The notes below the pieces were generated by a model. That model did no database searches. It saw only the letters and a list, made by a program, of their open reading frames with translations, and was not told where the DNA came from. This document shows positions 1 to 4,548 of a stretch of DNA of 5,047 bases, one piece after another. This DNA comes from Parcubacteria group bacterium CG_4_9_14_0_2_um_filter_35_11 (lineage in GTDB: Bacteria; Patescibacteriota; Minisyncoccia; Minisyncoccales; GCA-002788555): positions 1,572 to 6,618 of the forward strand of contig PFRL01000012.1 of the NCBI GenBank assembly GCA_002788555.1, read 5' to 3'. The position numbers and the translations under genes are program-made. Within the stretch, counting starts at the first letter, position 1. The number at the start of each line of letters is the position of its first letter.

Positions 1-299
1 ATCATTTCCCTGGCAGTAATTTTAGTACCGACAAAAAGTATCACAGCTCCTTCTTTTTTCTTTTGTTGTAAATATTCAATAGCTTTTTGGAGATATTCTT
101 TTGTTTGAAAGATGTCAATAAGCAAAATATTATTTCTTATCCCGTAAATAAAGGGTTCTATTTTGGAATTTTTTTTATCTTTTCGATGTCCAAAATGAAG
201 CCCAGCTTTTAGCATCTTTTCTATCTCTTTATCTTCCACAGCTTCTATTTCTGAAATATTTGTTGTCTCTTCTTTTAAATTGATCTTAGTTTTTTCCAT
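1..299 (-). CDS. rpsB: 30S ribosomal protein S2, N-terminal part (cut by window edge)
   Basis: S2 binds the head-platform junction of the small ribosomal subunit and is needed for translation. Only the first 99 codons are present; the gene continues past position 1. Recognition rests on the S2 N-terminal signature MLKAGLHFGH at residues 29-38, then PFIYGIRNNILLIDI at about 49-63 and ILFVGTK at 87-93, the start of the first Rossmann-like strand. The ATG at 297-299 is the obvious start and is preceded by a strong promoter. Compared with E. coli S2, where the matching Met is residue 9, there is an extension of about 20 mostly acidic residues. The usual WNPKM stretch is replaced by KNSKI (43-47). 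No Shine-Dalgarno is visible. In most bacteria tsf (EF-Ts) follows rpsB; it would lie outside the window. The gene is divergent from rpmE. Identification is firm although partial. Confidence 0.93.
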   Translation of the reverse strand, partial: MEKTKINLKEETTNISEIEAVEDKEIEKMLKAGLHFGHRKDKKNSKIEPFIYGIRNNILLIDIFQTKEYLQKAIEYLQQKKKEGAVILFVGTKITAREM

Positions 300-309
300 A
301 ATAACCAAT

Positions 310-338
310 AATATATCAAAAGGACTTGAACTTGTCAA
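310..338 (-). promoter_or_regulatory. Promoter of rpsB (sigma70-type, extended -10)
   Basis: Reading the minus strand, a perfect -35 hexamer TTGACA (333-338) is followed by a 17-nt spacer and the -10 hexamer TATATT (310-315). TG stands one base upstream of the -10 (317-318), which makes an extended -10. A run of eight T on the minus strand just upstream of the -35 (337-344) could act as an UP element. The expected transcription start, about 7 nt past the -10, falls near 301-304. That leaves only a few bases before the ATG at 299, so the transcript should be leaderless or nearly so. This is the best promoter in the window. The assignment is by consensus only. Confidence 0.75.
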
Positions 339-355
339 AAAAAACTGATATGATG

Positions 356-439
356 CTAATATACTAATCTAATACCAATCTACTAATTGCTAATAAACTA
401 TTAGCAATTGGCATAATTAGCATAAAATTTGCAGATTAG
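356..439. repeat. Cluster of CTAAT/ATTAG pentamers in the divergent intergenic region
   Basis: CTAAT occurs exactly at 356, 364, 369, 383 and 390, with a near copy CCAAT at 375. The reverse complement ATTAG occurs at 400, 416 and 435. Eight exact copies in 84 bp is far above the roughly zero to one expected even in AT-rich DNA. Spacing in the left part is mostly 5 to 8 nt. The orientation flips at the centre of the palindrome at 385-409. The cluster covers the whole rpmE promoter region and lies upstream of the rpsB promoter. It could be a set of operator half-sites or a decayed short tandem repeat; nothing in the sequence decides between these. Confidence 0.55.
385..409. promoter_or_regulatory. 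Perfect 10-bp inverted repeat upstream of rpmE (operator or stem-loop)
   Basis: The arm AATTGCTAAT (385-394) is the exact reverse complement of ATTAGCAATT (400-409), with a 5-nt centre, aaact. One further C-G pair (383/411) could form beyond a T-G juxtaposition. No T-run follows on either strand, so it is not a typical intrinsic terminator. It lies between divergent promoters and its right arm overlaps the upstream candidate -35 of rpmE (TTAGCA, 401-406). That placement suits a repressor operator, but an RNA stem cannot be excluded if transcription starts further upstream. Confidence 0.5.
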
Positions 440-445
440 TATTAT
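417..445 (+). promoter_or_regulatory. Candidate promoter of rpmE-prfA
   Basis: A -35-like TTAGCA (417-422) is followed by a 17-nt spacer and TATTAT (440-445), which matches TATAAT in five of six positions. Transcription would start at about 451-452, at the rpmE ATG itself, giving a leaderless mRNA. A second, staggered candidate sits 16-17 nt upstream: the same hexamer TTAGCA at 401-406, a 16-nt spacer, and TAAAAT at 423-428, with a start near 435. The sequence before the ATG contains no Shine-Dalgarno, which fits either start. Which one is used cannot be told from sequence. Confidence 0.45.
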
Positions 446-450
446 GTTAT

Positions 451-741
451 ATGAAAGAGAAAATTCATCCTCAATATTTCAAAAATGCCACCCAGCGCTG
501 CGCTTGTGGAGCAGTTTTTCATATTCCTTCGACCAAAAAGGAAGTAGAAGTTGAGATTTGTTCTCAGTGTCATCCATTTTATACCGGTAAAGCCAAAATA
601 GTTGATGTTGCAGGCCAGGTAGAGAAATTCAAAAAGAGGGTAGCAAAAACAAGAAAGATAAGAGAAAAACCACCTAAAAAAGCGAAGGTAGTTAAAGCTA
701 TTAAAAAAGTTAAGGCGCCCAAAAAAAGTAAACCCCATTAG
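451..741 (+). CDS. rpmE: 50S ribosomal protein L31, zinc-binding type with lysine-rich tail
   Basis: L31 sits on the large ribosomal subunit and helps form bridges to the small subunit. The 96-residue product begins MKEKIHPQYF, the usual L31 opening. It has the four zinc-ligand cysteines of the C+ form, C17-x-C19 and C37-x-x-C40, followed by HPFYTG (41-46), a strongly conserved L31 segment. The family is usually about 70 residues. Here residues from about 58 onward form an extra basic tail with many Lys, Ala and Pro, probably disordered and able to bind rRNA. The ATG at 451 is fixed by the conserved N-terminus. It has no Shine-Dalgarno and a -10-like element ends only 5 nt before it. The gene stops with TAG, 45 bp before prfA on the same strand, and the two are probably cotranscribed. 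A hairpin spans the stop codon. Confidence 0.95.
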   Translation: MKEKIHPQYFKNATQRCACGAVFHIPSTKKEVEVEICSQCHPFYTGKAKIVDVAGQVEKFKKRVAKTRKIREKPPKKAKVVKAIKKVKAPKKSKPH

Positions 742-765
742 AAAAGGCGGGGTTTTCTAACGGGG
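733..765 (+). promoter_or_regulatory. 13-bp hairpin enclosing the rpmE stop codon, upstream of prfA
   Basis: Positions 733-745 pair with 753-765, giving thirteen positions with a single A-C mismatch (737/761). The 7-nt loop (746-752) is GC-rich, ggcgggg. The rpmE TAG (739-741) lies in the left arm and the prfA ATG is 21 nt past the right arm. No T-run follows on the plus strand, so it is not a normal forward terminator. A competing 7-bp stem (730-736 with 749-755) would use the same CCCC block and the loop Gs. On the minus strand the hairpin is followed by TTTACTTTTTTT, which looks like an intrinsic terminator for antisense transcription. Possible roles are mRNA processing or stability, tuning of prfA expression, or blocking antisense reads. 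Confidence 0.55.
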
Positions 766-786
766 GAAATCTATTAAAAAGATATA

Positions 787-1833
787 ATGAATCTTGAAGA
801 ATTTCAAAAAGAATACGATATTCTCCAAAAAAAGCTCAGTAACCTTAATAAATCTGGGCTTTCTTTAAATAGAAAAGAGTTTGCTCAATCATCGAAACGT
901 TTAGCTTTTTTGCAGGAAGTTATTGAAAAAATAAAGGAAAAAGAAGAAATAGAAAAAAACATTAAAGAAAATGAAGAAATTTTAAAGGAGAGTGATGATG
1001 AAGAACTGAAAAAATTAGCCCACCAAGATATTAAGGACCTTAAAAAGAAAAAACAAAACCTAGAGAAAGAGATTGAAGAAATGTTAAACCCAAAAGAAGA
1101 ATTAATTGATAAAATTTTAATGGAAATTAGGGCGGCAGCTGGAGGCGAGGAAGCAGCTCTTTTTGCTAGAGAACTTTTTGAAATGTACCAGAAATTCGCT
1201 AATAAAAGAGGTTGGCAACTAAGTGTTTTTGCATGCCATCCTACCGACCTTAATGGTTTCAAGGAAATCTCTTTTGAAATAAAGGGTAAAAATGCCGTCG
1301 ACGACCTAAGATACGAAAGTGGAGTTCATCGAGTCCAGAGGATTCCTGTGACAGAAAAATCAGGAAGAATTCACACTTCGACGATTAGCGTCGCCGTTCT
1401 CCCTACTCCAAAAGAAAAGGATATAGATATAAAACCACAGGATTTGAGAATAGAAGTCTATCATTCCTCTGGACCGGGAGGCCAGTATGTCAACAAAAGA
1501 GAGTCAGCAGTAAGAGTAACTCACCTTCCGACAGGACTGGTGGCGACAAGTCAAAGCGCCAGAACCCAAGTTTCCAACCGAGAAAATGCCCTTAAAATTT
1601 TAAATGCTCGACTATACCAGAAACAAAGAAAGGAGGAAGAGAAAAAAATCGGAGCAAAAAGAAAAAGCCAGATTGGTACTGGCGAGCGGGCAGAAAAGAT
1701 CAGAACCTATAACTTTCCTCAGGACAGAATTACCGACCACCGCGTCAAAAAATCTTGGAAACACATCGAAGAAATTTTAGCAGGGAATTTGGAGAAGATA
1801 GTGGGAGCGTTGAAAGCTAAGTTAAGCCAATAA
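787..1833 (+). CDS. prfA: Peptide chain release factor 1 (RF1)
   Basis: RF1 reads UAA and UAG in the ribosomal A site and triggers release of the finished peptide. The 348-residue product is close to the usual 355-360. Residues 1-100 form the lysine/glutamate-rich helical domain 1. EIRAAAGGEEAALFA (113-127) is the conserved entry to domain 2. HRVQRIPVTE (181-190) carries the stop-codon tripeptide PVT (187-189), the PxT form of RF1 and not the SPF form of RF2. SSGPGGQYVN (227-236) holds the catalytic GGQ (231-233), whose Gln is normally methylated by PrmC. RTYNFPQDRITDHR (306-319) is the typical C-terminal signature. The block usually written DERSQ reads SARTQ (257-261). The ATG at 787 gives a family-like N-terminus; no good Shine-Dalgarno precedes it, and a purine-rich gggggaaa lies about 17 nt away. 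It follows rpmE by 45 bp. prmC, often next to prfA, is absent; a convergent gene follows instead. It stops with TAA. Confidence 0.97.
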   Translation: MNLEEFQKEYDILQKKLSNLNKSGLSLNRKEFAQSSKRLAFLQEVIEKIKEKEEIEKNIKENEEILKESDDEELKKLAHQDIKDLKKKKQNLEKEIEEMLNPKEELIDKILMEIRAAAGGEEAALFARELFEMYQKFANKRGWQLSVFACHPTDLNGFKEISFEIKGKNAVDDLRYESGVHRVQRIPVTEKSGRIHTSTISVAVLPTPKEKDIDIKPQDLRIEVYHSSGPGGQYVNKRESAVRVTHLPTGLVATSQSARTQVSNRENALKILNARLYQKQRKEEEKKIGAKRKSQIGTGERAEKIRTYNFPQDRITDHRVKKSWKHIEEILAGNLEKIVGALKAKLSQ

Positions 1834-1834
1834 A

Positions 1835-1851
1835 CTTACTAAGTAATTAAG
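1835..1851. repeat. TAAG octamer pair next to the prfA terminator
   Basis: Just past the prfA stop, TAAG occurs at 1840 and 1848, exactly 8 nt apart (TAAGTAAT then TAAGTAAA). A CTTA at 1835-1838 forms a small palindrome with the first copy (CTTA-C-TAAG). It is the same motif and period as the longer array at 4990-5025. It is short and AT-rich, so chance is possible; the match to the other array is what makes it worth listing. Confidence 0.4.
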
Positions 1852-1853
1852 TA

Positions 1854-1884
1854 AAAAATACAGAGAACTGTTCTCTGTATTTTT
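1854..1884. terminator. Bidirectional intrinsic terminator between convergent prfA and the transglycosylase gene
   Basis: Positions 1854-1867 are perfectly complementary to 1871-1884, giving up to 14 bp with the core ACAGAGAA/TTCTCTGT and a nominal CTG loop (1868-1870). The plus strand continues TATTTTTATTTTG and the minus strand TATTTTTTACTTAA, so each direction has a U-rich tail. It begins 20 bp after the prfA stop and ends 16 bp before the stop of the convergent gene, so it can serve both transcripts. Confidence 0.9.
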
Positions 1885-1900
1885 ATTTTGTATCTATTTT

Positions 1901-3304
1901 CTATCGAACTGGAATACCGAAACTCTCAATATAGGCCTTAAATTCGGGATTTGAACAATTTAGAGTAAGACCGCCGCATTCCTTTATAAAGTAAGTCCAT
2001 AACTCTGTATATTCCTTTACATTACTTAAATATGTCCCGGAACGATTATAAGCGAGAATAGCATCATCTTCATTACCATATCTCTTATATGCATTCCCTA
2101 TATAACTTGCCATTCCTACCATTGCATGATCAAACAAATAAGGATTTGGTTCTTGACCAGGGAAAGCAGCTTTTATTCCACTCTTACAACCGTATATATC
2201 CCATTCAAAAGTAGAGGGCATAATCTGGGCAAAGCCCATCGCCCCTGCTTTAGATACTGGTAAGGTCTCAGGTTTACAATAATTAAATCTTCCTCCCGAA
2301 CCATAAGCCTTACAAAGTCGTGAGGTAATCTGTTCAAAAAACTTTGCTTCTCTTGAATTCATACAATTTTTATACCCTCCGCTACAGCTACTAAGATATG
2401 TGCCGTATACACTCTCTGCTCTCAGTATCCCCATAAGAAGCGCTGGTTTCACCCCTGTAATTCTTGAGGCCATATTTACTGTATTGAAAATTCCTGCCCA
2501 GGTTAAATCTCCTTCAAACCAAAAGCTGAGATAACTCTGGATTTTTGCCATAGCCTCACCTAGTAAGATCATTTGCTGTTCGAGAGGGGGTTTTACTGCA
2601 GCTAATTTCTGAAGAAGATATTCTTGCTGGTCTTGTTTTGCAACTATGCTATATTTTGAGTATTCCTGAACTTTTTTATATTCCGACTTTTCTTCCATGT
2701 CTTTTTCCATTGCCACTTTCTCTGTTTCCATCTTATCCTTGGCTTTTTGGATTTCGCTCATTGCCGCCCTTAGTTCTATTTGAATTTTGTCCATCTCCAT
2801 CAATTTACTACCAAACTCAGATAAAGAATCATAGCCAAGTAAAACCTCGACATAGGAGGTTATGTCGTATTCATAAACTTGACGAAGCGCTTCAGATAAA
2901 ATCGATTTTTGATGCTCTAAGGCCTGGTCTAGTTCTCTAATTGCTTCTTCTCTTTTTTTAATCTCACTTTCAAGTTGGCTAATTGACAAATTTAAATTAG
3001 CAATTTCGTAATTTAAGTACCTAATATCAAGATTAAGTTTTGATAAATACCACTCAGCAGACCTTTCTTTTTTCTCAATATCTTCAACTTGAGATCTAAC
3101 CTCACTTTCACATTTTGAGACTGTGTTATAAAAAGCTCTAATAACATCATCTGGGCATTTATTAATTTTATCGCTAATCTCTCCTATATTCTTGTTCTCG
3201 CAGGTTATATTTTTTGCCTGAGTACAAATATCCTCTGCTAAAACAGCCGGTATCACCGGAACTAATAGCGAAAATATTAATACTATTGGCAAAAATCTTC
3301 TCAT
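1901..3304 (-). CDS. Exported coiled-coil lytic transglycosylase (SLT/MltB-like)
   Basis: This is probably a murein lytic transglycosylase that cleaves the MurNAc-GlcNAc bond outside the membrane. Counting from the ATG at 3304 (467 residues), the first 23 form a signal peptide (MRRF, hydrophobic core, cleavage after VLA). A GTG two codons upstream (3308-3310) would add Met-Tyr; ATG gives the cleaner signal peptide. Residues about 65-258 are long charged helices of EnvC/PcsB/CwlO coiled-coil type, including TSYVEVLLGYDSLSEF (149-164). The catalytic domain, about 266-440, has the likely acid Glu297 in GILRAES, GAMGFAQIMPST (354-365) and AYNRS (418-422). The spacing of 57 residues from Glu to GAMG fits MltB/SLT_2 better than short Slt70 types. 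Eleven cysteines remain after cleavage, four near the N-terminus and seven in the C-terminal domain, suggesting disulfides. It lies 92 bp after rodA with its own promoter and ends in TAG. The domain call is firm; the exact subfamily and a link to FtsEX are inferences. Confidence 0.88.
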   Translation of the reverse strand: MRRFLPIVLIFSLLVPVIPAVLAEDICTQAKNITCENKNIGEISDKINKCPDDVIRAFYNTVSKCESEVRSQVEDIEKKERSAEWYLSKLNLDIRYLNYEIANLNLSISQLESEIKKREEAIRELDQALEHQKSILSEALRQVYEYDITSYVEVLLGYDSLSEFGSKLMEMDKIQIELRAAMSEIQKAKDKMETEKVAMEKDMEEKSEYKKVQEYSKYSIVAKQDQQEYLLQKLAAVKPPLEQQMILLGEAMAKIQSYLSFWFEGDLTWAGIFNTVNMASRITGVKPALLMGILRAESVYGTYLSSCSGGYKNCMNSREAKFFEQITSRLCKAYGSGGRFNYCKPETLPVSKAGAMGFAQIMPSTFEWDIYGCKSGIKAAFPGQEPNPYLFDHAMVGMASYIGNAYKRYGNEDDAILAYNRSGTYLSNVKEYTELWTYFIKECGGLTLNCSNPEFKAYIESFGIPVR

Positions 3305-3323
3305 ATACACTTTTTATACTTTT

Positions 3324-3351
3324 ATTTTATCAGGGGAACTGAAATGTTCAA
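3324..3351 (-). promoter_or_regulatory. Promoter of the lytic transglycosylase gene (extended -10)
   Basis: On the minus strand, TTGAAC (3346-3351) is separated by 16 nt from TAAAAT (3324-3329). TG stands one base upstream of the -10 (3331-3332). Predicted initiation is near 3317, about 13 nt before the ATG at 3304 or 7 nt before the GTG at 3310. The short leader shows no Shine-Dalgarno. The gene can therefore be expressed apart from rodA. Confidence 0.6.
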
Positions 3352-3363
3352 GTATTAAAGTTT

Positions 3364-3396
3364 ACCCAGCAGCATAATGGTATTGTACTACTGGGT
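3364..3396 (-). terminator. Hairpin directly after the rodA stop codon (weak terminator or mRNA end)
   Basis: Read on the minus strand, ACCCAGTAGTA (3386-3396) pairs with TGCTGCTGGGT (3364-3374) over 11 positions including two G-U wobbles, around an 11-nt loop. On the plus strand the wobble positions become C-A and T-C-type mismatches and only the outer 6 bp remain, so the structure belongs to minus-strand RNA. It starts immediately after the rodA TAA. What follows, AAACTTTAATA, is only weakly U-rich, so termination may be partial. It may instead protect the rodA mRNA 3' end. The next gene's promoter begins 13 nt downstream. Confidence 0.5.
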
Positions 3397-4491
3397 TTAT
3401 TGTTGAGAGTGAACTTTGATGCTCTCTACTATACCAATCCCAATAAAAAGGGACAATAAAGAGGAACCGCCATAGCTCAAAAATGGCAAGGGAATACCAG
3501 TAATCGGCAAGAGGCCTATATTCATAGCAATATTAATAAAAACTTCTGCACCAATTAAGATGATAAAACCAGAGACGAGGAGCCGTGAAAAATTGTCCTG
3601 GCAAGTTTTTAACATCTTAAAGAGTCGCCAGAAAAATAAAGCGAAAACTAAAAATAGAATTACAATTCCTACCAGTCCAAATATTTCAGAAAAACTGGCA
3701 AAGACAAAATCAGTATGAGCTTCTGGCAAAAATCCTAACTTAGCTTGAGTTAAAGGTTCGGAAAACCCTTTTCCAAATAGTCCGCCACTCCCGACAGCAA
3801 TGATAGCTTGAATTATATGATAACCGCTCCCTGTAGGATCTATATAAGGGTTTAAAAAGGTAGCAAATCTTTCTTTTTGCTCTTTGGTAAATATAAAATT
3901 CCAAAGAACCAAAAAAGCTAAAAGTCCTATCCCAAGGATAATTAAAAGATGGTTTCTTTTAATACCGGCTACTAACATTATTGAAAGCCATAACAAAATT
4001 AGAATCATTGCCGAACCAAAATCTGGTTGAAAGAAAACTAAAACGGCTGGGAAGAAAGCATAGAAGCCGCTAAGAATGATATGGCGCGCTTGGTAGAGTT
4101 CTACATGTCTTTGGGAAAAATATTTGGCGAACAAAAGAACAAAGACAACCTTAACAATTTCTACAGGTTCAAAAGTAAGCTCGCCCAAGGCATACCATGA
4201 CTTTGTGCCTCTGATAACCGGAGCAAATAAAAAAAGTCCTCCCAGCAAAAGAAGAGAGAGAAAATAAAGAGTGAAAACAAAAAGAGAACTCTCTTTTAAA
4301 GCCCTAATATCCAAGAGAGGAAGGAAAATCACTACTAAAAAACTAATTATTAAAAAAATAATTTGTCTTTTGAAAAAAGACCAGTCATTTGAATTCAAAG
4401 AGAGACTAACTAAGACAAGCAGTCCGGAAATGGCTAGCAAAATAGCGAATAATAAAAGCCACCAATCAATTTTTTTAAGGTGGAAGAGCAT
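3397..4491 (-). CDS. rodA: RodA, SEDS-family peptidoglycan glycosyltransferase
   Basis: RodA polymerises lipid II into glycan strands in the inner membrane during elongation, normally with a class B penicillin-binding protein. The 364-residue product matches the usual length (about 370) and is hydrophobic throughout, with roughly ten membrane segments. SEDS landmarks are GTKSWYALG (95-103), QPDFGSAM (155-162), LPEAHTDF (255-262), whose Asp261 matches the essential Asp, and NIGLLPITGIPLPFLSYGGSS (324-344). The MNIGLLP form favours RodA over FtsW. The common QPSExxK motif reads EPVEIVK (108-114), keeping the Lys that faces the essential Asp in known structures. The ATG at 4491 is the first possible start, since an in-frame TAA lies four codons upstream. 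It has no Shine-Dalgarno in range; an AAGGA lies over 20 nt away. It sits 57 bp after the upstream gene and ends in TAA. No mrdA/PBP2 gene is adjacent in this window. Confidence 0.93.
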   Translation of the reverse strand: MLFHLKKIDWWLLLFAILLAISGLLVLVSLSLNSNDWSFFKRQIIFLIISFLVVIFLPLLDIRALKESSLFVFTLYFLSLLLLGGLFLFAPVIRGTKSWYALGELTFEPVEIVKVVFVLLFAKYFSQRHVELYQARHIILSGFYAFFPAVLVFFQPDFGSAMILILLWLSIMLVAGIKRNHLLIILGIGLLAFLVLWNFIFTKEQKERFATFLNPYIDPTGSGYHIIQAIIAVGSGGLFGKGFSEPLTQAKLGFLPEAHTDFVFASFSEIFGLVGIVILFLVFALFFWRLFKMLKTCQDNFSRLLVSGFIILIGAEVFINIAMNIGLLPITGIPLPFLSYGGSSLLSLFIGIGIVESIKVHSQQ

Positions 4492-4497
4492 AATTAA

Positions 4498-4525
4498 ATT
4501 TTAGCTGGATACTGTCCTTTTTTAA
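4498..4525 (-). promoter_or_regulatory. Possible internal promoter of rodA with phased A-tracts
   Basis: On the minus strand, a -35-like TTAAAA (4520-4525) stands 16 nt from TAAAAT (4498-4503). Initiation would fall at about 4491, the A of the rodA ATG, again giving a leaderless message. Overlapping and just upstream are two A-tracts, seven bases (4528-4534) and six bases (4518-4523), with the repeated unit TATTAAAAAA starting 11 nt apart. That is close to one helical turn and could bend the DNA or act like an UP element. The -35 is weak and the region is very AT-rich, so this is tentative. Confidence 0.35.
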
Positions 4526-4548
4526 TATTTTTTTAATATAAAGAGCGA

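Noticed and set aside
383..411. Intrinsic terminator at the palindrome upstream of rpmE
   Set aside because: The stem is AT-rich and neither strand has a T-run after it; its place between divergent promoters fits an operator better.
356..439. CRISPR array or iteron origin in the rpsB-rpmE spacer
   Set aside because: The repeats are only 5 nt, in both orientations and irregularly spaced; there are no repeat-spacer units, no DnaA boxes and no replication gene nearby.
442..738. 98-residue minus-strand open frame across rpmE
   Set aside because: It is antisense to a certain L31 gene, rich in Phe and Tyr from the complement of lysine-rich coding sequence, and shows no domain signature.
885..1262. 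125-residue minus-strand open frame inside prfA
   Set aside because: It is a shadow of the RF1 coiled-coil domain; its Ser/Phe-rich composition is the antisense of Lys/Glu codons.
1254..1520. prfA as RF2 or a non-RF rescue factor
   Set aside because: The tripeptide is PVT (RF1 type), not SPF. Full domains 1-4 are present, unlike short rescue factors such as ArfB, and there is no internal frameshift as in prfB.
2638..2940. 100-residue plus-strand open frame inside the transglycosylase gene
   Set aside because: It is antisense to the coiled-coil region of a well-supported gene and has no recognisable motif or promoter.
4271..4504. 77-residue plus-strand open frame opposite the rodA N-terminus
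   Set aside because: It is antisense to membrane segments of RodA; its basic composition comes from reading hydrophobic codons backwards.
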